From Anadara kagoshimensis (lineage: Eukaryota > Mollusca > Bivalvia > Arcoida > Arcidae): a stretch of DNA of 64,000 nt. Under the pieces are notes generated by a model. The model searched no databases. It was not told the origin of the DNA and saw only the letters and a program-made list of their open reading frames with translations. The position numbers and the translations under genes were made by a program. Each line of letters starts with the position of its first letter. The stretch's first letter is position 1. Location: contig CM037867.1 in assembly GCA_021292105.1 (NCBI GenBank), positions 15,576,928 through 15,640,927 on the forward strand, read 5' to 3'. Positions 1 through 11,125 of this stretch are shown piece by piece.

Positions 1-936
1 AGGAAAGGAATATTGTCTTAATATCAGTCCATGTTTAACATTCTTTATAATGTATCCGACAGATTTAGTTATCTCCCCTGTTATGAGATTATCTGTTTAT
101 GATGATGTCATTTTATAATGTGTCAGATTTTGTAACTTCTTTTAAAAAAATATTTTTTTCATTTTATTTGCTACATTTTGCCTTGGGGTTATCTCCGTTG
201 TATTTATCATTAATTGAAGGAAAACAATTTTTGTATTTTATTTTTTACTACATTTTTAGCTCACCTGAGCCATAGGCTCAGTTATCATAAAAGAATTAAT
301 TCAGTTAAGTACTTTTCATTTAAACAAAATATACATCAATTCCATTTACTATAAATTACTGTTCTAAAAAATGTTTTCATCTGGTCTGTCTTGTGCATGA
401 TCAGTGTATAGGAATTCTTAAAACATTTGTACAATTTTTTGCACGAGTTGCGTTATCACACTTCAAAAATCTGTTACCTCATGTAATCTTGCATAAATTG
501 TGTGATCATAATGCAAAAAAGATAGTATTGCAAATATAAATATTTTTATAGTAATTGTGTTGCATGTTTAAACAAATGTTTTTCATTAAGTTCGGAATTT
601 TTTCATGATAGCATTTCCCTGGTGTAAAGATTTTTAGGTAAAGTGTTGCGTAATTGAAGTAATAATAGGCCAAGTCTAAAAATACTAGCGAGTATATACG
701 GGAGATTGTTTTTATCACGGCTCAATACATATAGGATTATGATTTATATTGCTGCATATGGGTTTACTTAACTGGTGCTTTGAAAGTTTTCATAACTTCC
801 TGGATCGTAACAAAAGAAATAATTACGAGGAAAGGGTCTGAGAAATGTTTATTGAACCAGGGACATACCTTGTAATGTAAACCAAATAAAGCAGAAAACC
901 TTTTTGTTTCTCCTTTATATAATAGATATTTTACCA
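1..936. other. AT-rich sequence without recognised gene
   Basis: Apart from the short repeat near 250, I see only AT-rich sequence with frequent stops in all frames. Confidence 0.6.
245..290. repeat. Short dispersed repeat with AGCTCACCTG core
   Basis: TTTTAGCTCACCTGAGCC continues to a small hairpin, CTGAGCC-ATA-GGCTCAG. The same TTTTAGCTCACCTGG start recurs at 62966. I associate this core with abundant bivalve repeats, from memory only. Confidence 0.35.
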
Positions 937-952
937 ATACCAGTACTAGAGT
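937..952. repeat. Left target-site duplication of the SINE B copy
   Basis: ATACCAGTACTAGAGT, perfect match to 1189-1204. Confidence 0.8.
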
Positions 953-1188
953 TCAGTTGAGTAATGGTGTTTAACGTCCCAGTCAAGAATATTTCACTTA
1001 TATTGAGATGTTGCCAGCTGTAGGCGAAGTTGCAGAAATTTTGCCTGTGTGTTGCACTGATGGCATTATACAGCAGGGTTCTTTATCTCTCCATGCCCAC
1101 CATGACACAGGACCTTGTTTTATTTTAAGTTCCCATCCGAAAGAACCGTGACTTTCATTTCGTAATGCCGAGTGCTTGGTGAAAGAAA
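953..1188 (-). mobile_element. SINE family B copy, flanked by a 16-bp target-site duplication
   Basis: Read on the minus strand it runs from a GAAATGAAAGTCAC block through AAAGAACCCTGCTGTATAAT and ATCTCAATATAAGTGAAATA to TCTTGACTGGGACGTTAAAC and CACCATTACTC. ATACCAGTACTAGAGT flanks it at 937-952 and 1189-1204, so both ends are known. The copy lacks a tRNA-like head and is probably 5' truncated. Related copies lie at 26690-26880 and 52730-52975. Confidence 0.8.
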
Positions 1189-1204
1189 ATACCAGTACTA
1201 GAGT
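1189..1204. repeat. Right target-site duplication of the SINE B copy
   Basis: ATACCAGTACTAGAGT, perfect match to 937-952. Confidence 0.8.
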
Positions 1205-1642
1205 GTTGATGATTAGTTATATATATATATAATCTGTTCAACATATTTTTTTCATAATCAGCATTTTCAACCACATTCGAAAATTTTTTGATAAATAATT
1301 CCTGGAGTCATTGCGTACAAAAATGATCCAGTTAACCCAGAAATAATCTGACTTAATCCATGACAATTTATAACTGTTTAAATCTTGTTTACTAATGATG
1401 GATTCTTAGGGTTTTCCTGGACTAAAAGTTAAGCTGTAACACATTTATGTGTGAACTAGCTTATTTAATAACACTAATACATATGGGTCCAAGTTCACAA
1501 TTATTTAACTAACACTTTTAAATCAAGATCTCTTCAAACTGTAACATCTGAATTTTGGTTTTAAGAAAAAAGCTAAGAATTAAAATTAACTAGGGTTCCA
1601 ACAGATCCTAATGTGAAAAAGTTTGTTCATTTTCTTTCTTTT

Positions 1643-1920
1643 GGTTATTTTCTCAAGGCACTCTAGTTTTCACCATCTCAGAACTGACTGCCTCGATTTA
1701 CTGTAAACGTGTCTATTTTCATGGTGTACTAATATTTGCTTATTTCGTGGTCGTTTACTTTGCACAAAAATTTGTGTAATAGTGCACATTTGGGGTACAC
1801 AAAAATTTAATTACGCAGATGTGTCTAAATTTCCTATATCGCGAAAATAAATATACGAGAAATTAAATATGTTTTACAGTAAGTGAACGACTCTTGACTG
1901 GGATATAAAGCTCTATTCTT
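1643..1920 (+). mobile_element. SINE family A fragment interrupted by a MITE
   Basis: The left part (1643-1697) has the family A tail segment with GGCACTCTAG and CAGAACTGACTGCCTC. The right part (1883-1920) resumes with GTGAACGACTCTTGACTGGG and the ATAAAGC end. The break falls where other copies read CTCAATATAAGTGA. Confidence 0.7.
1698..1882. mobile_element. MITE (TTACTGTAAA ends) nested in a SINE
   Basis: 185 bp with terminal inverted repeats TTACTGTAAAC at the left and GTTTTACAGTAA at the right. The interior is AT-rich with CGCGAAAATAAATA near the right end. It sits inside a SINE A copy and is therefore the younger insertion. A similar CGCGAAAATAAA fragment occurs at 12283. Confidence 0.7.
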
Positions 1921-1954
1921 CCATTGTAATATTATGTGGTAATGCTTGGTATAT

Positions 1955-2224
1955 CAGGGGCAGATTCAGAGGGGGGCGTAGGGGGCGTATGCCCCCCTTT
2001 ATGTCGCTAATAATACATATTGTCACACTTTTTTCATACTTTGATACAGGCATTTTGAATGAAAAATTTTTTCCTCATTGATGCAGCTCAGATTGCACCA
2101 GAAAGCAGTATTTTTGCGCCATTTTTTCAAAATTTTCCGGGGGAGCATGAAAGCTTCTAGAAGGTTCGAGCCTTCGACTCTCAATTTATACCCCTCCCTT
2201 TCAAAAATTCTGGATCCGCCTCTG
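1955..2224. mobile_element. MITE of 270 bp with TATAT target duplication
   Basis: The left end, CAGGGGCAGATTCAGA, is the imperfect inverted repeat of the right end (minus strand CAGAGGCGGATCCAGA). TATAT flanks it at 1950-1954 and 2225-2229. No transposase is present. The superfamily is unclear: a 2-bp TA duplication inside TATAT cannot be excluded. Confidence 0.7.
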
Positions 2225-2229
2225 TATAT

Positions 2230-2816
2230 TGCTGGTGAAACCAGACTGCATCCAAAAAGAATTTAGAAATTTGTGTAGGGAGAAAATGCACAGGAAAACG
2301 TATAGAAACACTTTATTTATCAATGAATCTATATTGTTTATTTGAATTGCACATCTGAGATTTCCGTGTTTGTATATAGTATCCAGTTTGCTTATTCTAT
2401 TAAATCAGTAAAATTGTGTGCGCTATTAATTTTGTTTATGAATAAATTTATGTGAGATATTAACTTTGTTTATCTTTGTGGATATCTACTGTGTTGTGAG
2501 TATGTTATGTTTATGAAGAAAAAAGTGTGAAATTTTTAACCTTTTTTTTTCGTATTTGTATAAACCTAATCCTCTGTTAGGTCACAGTAACATATGGAAG
2601 CTACAAACAGACTCAGAATGTTATTTGTTTCATCCTTTAAGGAAACACTTTGTTAATACAAGCCCATAATTCTGGATTTTTTCCAGCACTTGAAAATCTT
2701 TATTTTCCTGAGTTCATACATGAAATTGTATGTATACACGATATATTGTTGATTAGGTACTTAACAATTAAGAAATTGTCGAGAATTAGTGAAATATATT
2801 TTTCTTCATTTCCCAC
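2230..2816. other. AT-rich sequence, nothing recognised
   Basis: Frequent stops in all frames; no repeat structure seen beyond short T and A runs. Confidence 0.5.
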
Positions 2817-2935
2817 TGTTACCACTATGGTAGATCAGTTGATAGTCTTTGTATGTTTGTGGTAGGTTTGGGGTGCAAATCCTGGCTTGGTCTGATCAAG
2901 AAATGAAAATAAGTTGTGACCGGGTATATAAGCTT
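2817..2935 (+). mobile_element. tRNA-like SINE head fragment (possibly family B)
   Basis: A box-A-like ATGGTAGATCAGTTGATAG is followed about 35 bp later by a degenerate box B with GGGGTGCAAATCC, then CTTGGTCTGATCAAG. The AGGTCTGACCAA segment in the element at 59625-59760 is similar. The tail was not found. Confidence 0.4.
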
Positions 2936-3471
2936 GCTCAATTTTCTTTTGTTTTGGTATACGGTCAGCTAACGGGATGAGGAGAGAAATTGAATTGCTG
3001 TTCATTGAATTCTTGTTGATTGCAAGAATATCCTTATTGTGTTAGGCTCGTATGATGTGCATCAATATTTCCTCTTTTGAAATTTTAAAATATTGGTTGT
3101 ATCAATACCAGCATGCTTCTCTTATTTTATTTTAAAACAAAACATCATAAATTTTATTTTTATTTCTCAGTTATTTTTATTTTTTATACATTTTTTATCA
3201 TATTTGACACATAATAAGTGATGTTTGTATTTTCTGACGAATTCTAAAAAAAAAAAAGTATCTCGGCACCAGCATAGTTTTTACGGGGATGGAACCCCTT
3301 TTATCTTAATTATTACAAGTTCTGATTGATATCACTGTCAAAATGTCATTATCAAATTACTGTACATCATTTGACTGTGTCCTGTCGAGTTCCTGGTTGC
3401 TTAACGAGAACAACAATAGCTAAAAGCAGCGGAAATAATGAGTCCAATACTGAGATGAATCCTTTTGTAAA

Positions 3472-3609
3472 TTAGTCACTAACAGGAACGTCTACTCCAT
3501 AATAGCCTCCAAAATTGTTCGGAATTCCCAGCATTGATCGAGCATAATTTGGCGATATTGAGTCATAATTGAAGGGTGATATTTTGCCACCTTGGTATTT
3601 GAATATAAT
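3472..3609 (-). CDS. Candidate terminal exon of an unidentified minus-strand gene
   Basis: On the minus strand a pyrimidine-rich GCTTTTAG (3617-3610) is followed by 45 open codons and TAA (3474-3472). The peptide begins IIFKYQGGKISPFNYDS and ends GIPNNFGGYYGVDVPVSD, rich in G, Y, N and P. It looks more protein-like and is richer in GC than its surroundings. An in-frame TAG coincides with the acceptor, so it could be coding only as a spliced last exon. No partner exon was identified and I do not recognise the protein. Chance remains possible. Confidence 0.3.
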   Translation of the reverse strand: MIFKYQGGKISPFNYDSISPNYARSMLGIPNNFGGYYGVDVPVSD

Positions 3610-4000
3610 CTAAAAGCACTTAACTTGTTACAAGCTACACCTGTAATAATTTAGGAAGGATCAACAGCATCAAGAGTCCGGGGAGTAGCAGGGAGTAGCA
3701 TGTACTTTACCCGATATTAACGGGGGTCATTAACCGCTCACTAAGTCATACTTATGTGATATAAGTATTATTAGTAAATTTACCAAGCATACTGTTTAAA
3801 ATGAGTATGATATTGCTGTGCATTTGTTGGCAGGGTTCCAATGGTTACCTTAGTAACCAGGTATGTTTATATGTCGTCTTTTGCTTTTTGAAACTTGTTT
3901 ATTTCTGGCTACTCGTGTTTCTTTCATTATTTCAGAACTGACCAACTTTTAAGTTGAATTATTATTGTCCCTAAACCACATTCATTATTACTGAAACCAT

Positions 4001-4184
4001 TTTTTCAGAGATTGTGGCCACATTTTTCAAGTGAACTTAAAAATTTTATGGAGTATGCAGACATTTTTTGAATTAAGATTTTGAACTGAGACTGACATTG
4101 TATGATAAGTAACTTCCTAATAAAATGATGCCACTAGAAAAAATTGTAAATTTTTGGAAAATGTGGCTACAATCTCTGAAAAAC
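4001..4184. mobile_element. Inverted-repeat element (hairpin) of about 184 bp
   Basis: Arms at 4001-4031 (with TTTTCAGAGATTGTGGCCAC) and 4153-4184 (minus strand TTTTCAGAGATTGTAGCCAC) differ at few positions across about 30 bp, with a spacer near 120 bp. Probably a MITE; no target duplication could be assigned. Confidence 0.55.
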
Positions 4185-4372
4185 AGTGTTTTTTTTTTTG
4201 GTCAAAATTTAGTACAAATGTCATAGGCTTGAAATAATCTGCAAAATGACACCTTAAATACCCCAATATTTTAACAATTAACAAAATTTTAAAGGTTTTT
4301 AATTTGCCAGATTTCTTAGTTAAGGAATGGATTGATTGTGAAACTGAGGTTAGATCTTTTAGGTTTTGGCCA
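4185..4372 (+). mobile_element. Fragment related to the MITE at 15669-15926
   Basis: It shares AAAATGACA, CTTAACAA-TAACAAAATT and the end GATTGTGAAACT-AG with 15800-15926. The left terminal repeat is missing. Confidence 0.5.
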
Positions 4373-4385
4373 ATAACATGTTCTT

Positions 4386-5243
4386 TTATAAATTAAAAAA
4401 CAAAAAACAATAAAGAAATTAAAGTAAGTTATATAATGAACCAAATTAAATTTTTATTGATTTATTTTTCTTAATTTTAATGATTTGGTTATAATGGTTA
4501 CCGTGGTAATTGAAATGACGATACATACAGCCATTAATGCTCAAGTCAATTGGGATGTCGCTAGATTTAGCTAGAAGCCTTGTATCTATTTTCATCTTAT
4601 TATAAATCATTAAGAAATTAATATTCTATGGCCAATGTCTTGGGACTTGTTCACAGAAAATTAATATTTAGCTTAGAAAAAATAGAGGAAAAAACCAAAA
4701 AATTTTCCAGAATAATATCGATGGAATATGATATTATTATCTCCAGAATATTGTTGATAGAAATATGAAATTATATCTAAATAGTTATTTTTGTATATAA
4801 TTTTTTAACCTAGACTACTCTGATTGCTGTTGTTGTATCAAGTTTTGATCTGAAATTAATCAATTTAAAAAAAAGGTTTTGATGATATTTTTGAATATTA
4901 ATTTATATCTGAAATAGGATGTCAAGTCTGGTATTCTAGATTTAGACTTGGCTGAGATTATATATATACCGTTTGGACTTTACAAATAAGTCAAGTGGTT
5001 GAAATTTAATTTTAGAATTAAAAATAAAAAATCCCCCCCCCCCCCCTAGTTTTGCTGATTTCAATCAGATTTGATTCATCCTTTTGTAATAAATTGTTTG
5101 ACAATTTTTTGAAATGAACAGATATCTTTTGTAGCCATTTCCTTTGTACAACAAAGTCTTATTAGATTTTTTTTAATCTAAATTTTACTGAAATTTTATA
5201 TTATTTGGATTTAAAAGATTTCATTTATCTATCTGTTTGCAGT
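4386..5243. other. AT-rich sequence with one C-homopolymer
   Basis: No gene seen. A run of 14 C lies at 5033-5046 on the + strand. Confidence 0.55.
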
Positions 5244-5425
5244 TACAGTCAAACATGCCTTAAAGCCATCTCTATACAAGGACCACCTGCTTTTGGTGGC
5301 CATTAAAATTTTATCCCAGTCTTTCTTTATTCAGGTTAGTTGAATCTCTATATAAGGGCCACCTGACCATAAAGACCACTTTTACTTATTCCTTTGTTGT
5401 GGCTCTATAGACAGGTTTGGCTGTA
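5244..5425. mobile_element. MITE with TACAG-CAAAC ends (182 bp)
   Basis: Left end TACAGTCAAACATGCC and right end (minus strand TACAGCCAAACCTGTC) are imperfect inverted repeats. Inside are two copies of a TCTCTATA-AAGG-CCACCTG motif. TA at both ends may be the target duplication. Confidence 0.55.
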
Positions 5426-6555
5426 TTTTTCTGACATTGACAAAAAGTTGGACATTGTTTTAAATTCTCTTTCATTGCTTGTACTTTTCAATCATCAAAG
5501 TTTTATTTTAGAAATAAATAAAAAAGTATCTAGATTTTGCAGAAATTCAATATTCAGATTTAAATCTGGAGTATTGGATTCATTTGATATTTTTTGTAAA
5601 TTATTTTACTGCTTCCAATAAATTGTTAGATGGTTTGTCAAATGAAGAGGTATCTTTGATATCATTTGTATCTATTACCATGAAAACTGCTATCATAAAG
5701 ATCTCCAGGTGAATGATCTCTACAAGGATGTGTAACACCACTGCGGGGGTTTAATGACCAAATTATAAATGCAGAGGCTTTTGTAATTGTTAGCAGATTT
5801 CCCGTTTTTGAGAATGAAATTAGGTATTGCATATTTTCTGTTTTGAGGGATGAGATCAGCACAAAAATTAAACAAATGATGGCAATGAATCGAGGTTCAA
5901 CCATGCTGCTTTTTTCAATAATACTACTTCTTTTACAATTTTGTAATGTATAATTGCTATATGAAAAAGGAAACCAACACACTCTAAGGTATAAAATCCT
6001 GAGCTGTTTGACCTTGAAAGAAGGGATGATACCAACTAAGTTGGTCCACTAAATAAAAGTAATGGGGCAGATGTATATTGTGACGGGTAGACACTTTAAC
6101 CAAAGTGACCACAGTCTCCAAAATGCGATCTTTTAGATCATACAAGTACTAACAAGTGACCCAGAAGATATAGTCTCCCAAAAACATCAGAATGACAGTG
6201 AGGACTACTGGATCCTCAAATTAAAAACGCTCAGACCAAAGAGAATGAATGACAGGCCCTCAGCTAGGCGGTAACACTCTATATTTTTTTCCTGTTTGAC
6301 CTTGATTCATTACCACCATTTGTTTAATTTTTAGCATTAATAAAGAGATTTGACAATAAAATGAGAATCTTGAAAAAAAAGAATAAGAACAAAGCATGAA
6401 AGACACAGCAACTCTAAATAGTACAGGGATAAGTGAGTTGGCCAAGTTAATGAAAAGCTTTTAAATGATGAATTTTTACTGAATATTAAAATCAGTATAT
6501 CTACTATTGGCTACAAATAATGTAATGGATAAAAATTTAAGTATTCGTTCGGTCA
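5426..6555. other. Intergenic or intronic sequence, nothing firmly recognised
   Basis: A 106-codon minus-strand open frame (5662-5982) has no recognisable domain and is not supported. No array or element boundary was seen. Confidence 0.45.
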
Positions 6556-6725
6556 GCATCTTTACAATATGGCTAATATTTGTTGGGGTTTGCTTAGTGG
6601 GGTAAGAATATCTACTTCAGGACAAGATTTCAGTTTTGGGCACATCTTTACAATATGGCCGACTTTCGCAGGGGTTTGCCTAGTAGGGGAAGAATTTCTA
6701 CTCGTGAAGGACAAGAAGATTTTGA
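6556..6725 (+). repeat. 86-bp tandem duplication
   Basis: CATCTTTACAATATGGC starts at 6557 and again at 6643; both units carry GGGTTTGC-TAGT and AAGAAT-TCTACT. Confidence 0.7.
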
Positions 6726-7099
6726 CTGTTATTATAATAGATATATACATGTAGTTACTGTTGACTTTAATGATTTGTCTAAATGACTACCACATGTTCT
6801 ACATCTTATAAGTAAATATTTTGACACATATCTGTCCCTTGGAACTAATTATCATACTTCACCCATGTGTATACAGTGTGCCAGGAATCCCCATACTCTT
6901 TGAAACTGGAGATTTTCACATGTAAATTAACGGTAGTTTTTTGTATAGAAGCTAGCTAGAATCATTGTTATGTTGAGCAATATCATTGCAGGGTTCTGTT
7001 GTTTTTTTCTGTGGTGAAAATATATACATATATATAATGTATACTATTTCTCATTTTCTTGGTTTTCTGTCATGTTTTGTCCATGCATCAAAGACCCAG

Positions 7100-7560
7100 C
7101 CAATAAAGCGCACTGTTCTCTAAATTGACAAATGTTAGGCTGATAGTTTAAACCATGTTCTGGTTAGTTTTGAATATTATTTTGGCTGGTTATTGATTAT
7201 TTTGGTTCTGTAATTGACACTAAAAAGCTTGTCAGTTTAGCTGAGTGTTCTCTAAAAGGTAAATGTTAGGTCAGGGGATTAAACCCTGGTCAGGTTCATT
7301 TTGAATTTCATTTTGGCTGGTTATTTGTCATTTTCTTTCCTTATTTACATGGTAGTTATAAAAAACCCAGTCAATTTGTTGGAGTGTTCTCTTGGTAAAT
7401 GTATGGTTATTAGTTTAAACCTTGGTCAGGTTTATTTTGTATGTCATTTTGGCCGGGCATATCCTTAATTTACACTAAAAATAAACCAGTGAGTTTGGCA
7501 GTGTTCTCTCAATTTGTAAAAATAAGGTTAGTTGTTTAAACCCTGGTAAGGTTCAGTCCT
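7100..7560 (+). repeat. Tandem array, four diverged units of 117-139 bp
   Basis: GTTCTCT at 7115, 7247, 7386 and 7503 marks the units. Each carries a GTAAATGTTAGG-like block, TTTAAACC-TGGT-AGGTT and a TCATTTTGGC-GG stretch. Divergence is high, so this is an old array. Confidence 0.7.
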
Positions 7561-8756
7561 GCAACCAAGACTTAAAAGTAGCTACTGTTTTTCAGAAACT
7601 CAGAATATAAAACACACAGCTTTACTAAAACTTGATGACCTTCTGGATGTAAGTCAAATAAACGAGTTGTTTACTTATTAAATGGTCAGTTCTGGGGACT
7701 CGATTATATTATTCATAAAATCAGTACTTTAAGAAAATTTAAAATAATATCCACTGATTTTGGTTCGGATTTCTAACGGAAAACCATCCTTTTGTTGTTT
7801 CCTGTATGATGTCGTTATGTACAGGATGTTGCTACTGAAGCCTCTTATAACATCTTGACGACTGTTTATCGAAACCTAAGATCTCTGGGTAATTAAATTC
7901 TACATATTAACACTGATTCTATGATGATTTTTATAACCCATTTTTGATTGAATTATTGTAAAGTAATTTGGTTTTATATCTCTGAACTAAAGTTATGATC
8001 CCTTCCCGATCCGAATATAGCCATGTGTAGATACAGTATTATATGTCCTCTAGGGAAATGACAAATTGGCAGGAATTTGTCCGCAAGGAAAATGAGAAAT
8101 TGTCGATAAATGTCCCAAAGTGATTATATCGGTATTGGAAATATATCTTAATTTGTGAAAAATTGTCTTAAAATTAAGAAAAATTTGTAGATACTGTGGT
8201 TTGTATTAAGATGAAGAACTTACAAACAAAACAAGAAGAATGGCCTGTCACTTAGATAGATGGGAATTTAACAAAACAATTTAAACAAACTACAATTTTT
8301 ATATTGTTACATTTTTTTTTTAAAATATAAAATTTTTAAGAATCTATTCTTGTCTTCAAGATAAGGAATAATATTGATGTATTGGAATTGAACAAAATAT
8401 TTTTTTAAGATACCAGGAAAAAATGTGGGATTTTCATGACATTAAAGAATTGTACAGGTCTGTTGATAACAGTAATGTATGTGCAAATTATAATCCTATG
8501 CTCCAAGCTTCCCCTCGACCTTTTGGAGAATATTCTCAATATTTTGCCATTAAAATTGATATAATACTGTCCCAAAACAACAGTAATGCACTAGTGAATT
8601 AAATGTGGCTGGGCTTCATTACTGCAAAATCTCATATATTGTCACAATACAACATCTTTGCCATGAGGATCCTACCTATTGCAAGCTTGTTATAATGCAG
8701 TTTGATATATTTTAAAGCGTCAGTTTTCAGAAGACTTAAAGACAGAAGACAGTTTT
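7561..8756. other. AT-rich sequence, nothing recognised
   Basis: No open frame, array or element end seen. Confidence 0.45.
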
Positions 8757-8975
8757 TCAAAAAAAAAAAAAAAAAAAAAAATATCCGAATTCAAACAAAC
8801 AAGCCACATTATTACCTGCTTTGGACCCATTTTCTGTAATAACAGGAGGAAGGAAACACCAGGAAAAAAAACAGTTCCTCACCGAGTGCCCCAACTGAGG
8901 GTCAAACCCAGCCTTCCCAGATAAAAAGCAAGTGTTCTACCACAAGGCTAAAAGATCCAGACCAGAAAGTCTGGC
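8757..8975 (-). mobile_element. SINE family D (tRNA-Ala-like head), minus strand
   Basis: On the minus strand it reads TAGCCTTGTGGTAGAACACT (box A region) and, about 30 bp on, GGCTGGGTTTGACCCTCAG (box B region), then a TTTCCTGGTGTTTCC segment. It is followed on the minus strand by the long T-run (A-run at 8757-8781 on +). A second, diverged copy lies at 40560-40700. Confidence 0.55.
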
Positions 8976-9190
8976 AGTAAATCACTCTGTTGTATTTACT
9001 ATATATAAAACACAACACTGCGACTAGCTCAGCCCCTCTACACTGTTTTGCATAGTGGAAGACTGTTGAAGCTGTTAATGGTTGTATTTTTAGAAGTTTG
9101 TTTGACTTATTAGTTCATGTTTAGGTCTAGATTTTGTAATGGTTATGATCTTGATGTATATTAACGCTATTTTTTTCTAATTTCTGTTGG

Positions 9191-9290
9191 TTTAATTAGG
9201 TCTACTCTATTGGCATGTGCAAGATTTTCATGTGAGTGTTTAATTAGGTCTACTTTGTTGGCATGTGCAGGCTTTCCATATGAGTCTCTT
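9191..9290 (+). repeat. 48-bp tandem duplication
   Basis: TTTAATTAGGTCTACT begins at 9191 and 9239; both are followed by TTGGCATGTGCA. Confidence 0.75.
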
Positions 9291-10234
9291 ACCTAATTGT
9301 TTACTCTACAAATGTTTATGAAAAGTGCACTTGATTTCTATAAGTGTAAACAAATATTTATGATTCCTGAAAACAGTCTGTTTTTGCATCTAATGTAAGA
9401 ATTGGTTACTGTTTGATAAAATGCAAATAAAACCTATCTGTTGCATCAAGAACAACAAAAATGGCTGCCGTTATGCCTGTAAATTTTTACCAACATTGTT
9501 TTTCATCCATGTAGTCTGCAATATTCTGACTTTATTTTCCATTTTTAAGTATGATTTTGCCTTGATGTGTCACGGCATTTTGAAAATAAAATTTCTTTGA
9601 AATAAACATCAAATGGCAATTTTGTCCGACAAGCATGGAAATTCACTTTACCGTTTGGTAATTGTTCCATCAATAACACGATGTTACCTTTGACAAGGTA
9701 AACAAAGCACAAAACATAAAGGGTGATCTGAGAAAATTTTCAGAGAATCGTTTATTTTCTGTCATGAAAATGGTTAATTTGCATGTTAGAATTCCATGAT
9801 AAAATGTCACACACAGGAACATAACCTTTTTAGATCCATTCACAATGGCAAATTAAATACCGGTAAAACAAATTCCATTTCATAAAAAATATTGGAATTG
9901 ATTTTTTTTATCTCGTCTTTCTTGACATATAATTGAATTGGATTTACCTGTAAGGATAAATTAAGCATATGGGTTATTGTACTTATATAAATTCTTAGAA
10001 AATTTTCCATGAAATTTGCGAGATCTTTTTTTTTGCCTTGTCAAACCCACATAAGTAGCAAGAATGGAAAATTACGACGTTGATATATAATAATGAAATA
10101 TTGATATCTTTATGTTTTTACTAGAGCTAGAACTGATTTTATTCTCTCTAAATGACAGAATGATATTCCATGCTGCCTTGACCCAGTGCCAAAAATGTGT
10201 GCGACAACCTTAATGCACCTATGGGGTTTTAGTT
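9291..10234. other. AT-rich sequence, nothing recognised
   Basis: Short runs and stops in all frames; no element boundary found. Confidence 0.45.
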
Positions 10235-10485
10235 CAGATAAGGATTTCGGTAGACAAGTGGTTCAAAGTTTCAGCTTATGGATCACAGTTCCTGGCACTA
10301 CCATGTTTCAAAGCACAATCTGGCAAATCTTGGTTTGAGACATTTTTGTCATTTTGCATGCTGGTCTGTGTTTTTTCTCTAGACACTTCTGGTTTCCTCT
10401 ACGATTCCATATTGACCACCTCAGTATAAACGAAAACTTGACTTGGGCATTAACCTCCATTATTCCATTCCACTTCATGCTTCAA
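10235..10485 (+). mobile_element. SINE family A copy, diverged, near full length
   Basis: Head remnant GTAGACAAGTGGTTCAAAGT, middle GATCACAG and a diverged TTTGAGAC box B, then CTGGTTTCCTC, ACCTCAGTATAAACGAAA and the end CTTGACTTGGGCATTAAC. Confidence 0.65.
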
Positions 10486-10589
10486 TTTTCACTTAGCATC
10501 ATGAAACTTAAGAATTTTAAAGACAGATCAGATTTTGATTTTATACAGGATTTTGTATATCAAGTTTTCACTGTGTGCCATATTTGTGC

Positions 10590-11125
10590 ATTGTAGCTCA
10601 CCTTACTTTATTTAAAGCAGAACTGCCTTAAAGACAGATAATAATGTACAATGCATAAATTGTTTGTATGACAGAGTTGGGCCTAAGAGATGGAAAACAT
10701 ATAGCTGACCATACTTTATGTTTAGCAGAACTACCAAAAGAACATTGATCATTACATTAAGGTTTTGTTTGTTTTTTTTTAGAAAATGCTGTAATGGCAC
10801 AAGTTGCTCACCTTAATTTAATTTTTAGCAGAATTGCCATTAGGACCATTAACTGTAATAGCACATATTGCTCACCATACTTTATGTTTAGCAAAACTGC
10901 CATAAATAAAGACCATTGATTGTAATGGCACATATTGCTCACCATACTTTATGTTAGCAGAACTGCTATAAAGACCATTGACTGTAATGGCACATATTGC
11001 TCACCATACTTTATGTTTAGCAGAACTGCCGTAAAAACCGTTCACTGTAATGGCACATATTGCTCGCCATACTTTAATTTTAGCAGAACTGCCATAAATA
11101 AAGACCATTGATCATTACAATAATG
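10590..11125 (+). repeat. Tandem array of about 62-bp units (seven copies)
   Basis: Units carry TGCTCACCATACTTTATGTT, TAGCAGAACTGCC-TAAA, GACCATTGA and TGTAATGGCACATAT. The right-hand four units are most alike; the left-hand ones are diverged and spaced by insertions. Confidence 0.8.

Noticed and set aside
5662-5982. 106-codon minus-strand open frame
   Set aside because: No domain, start context or splice sites recognised; composition is like the flanking AT-rich DNA.
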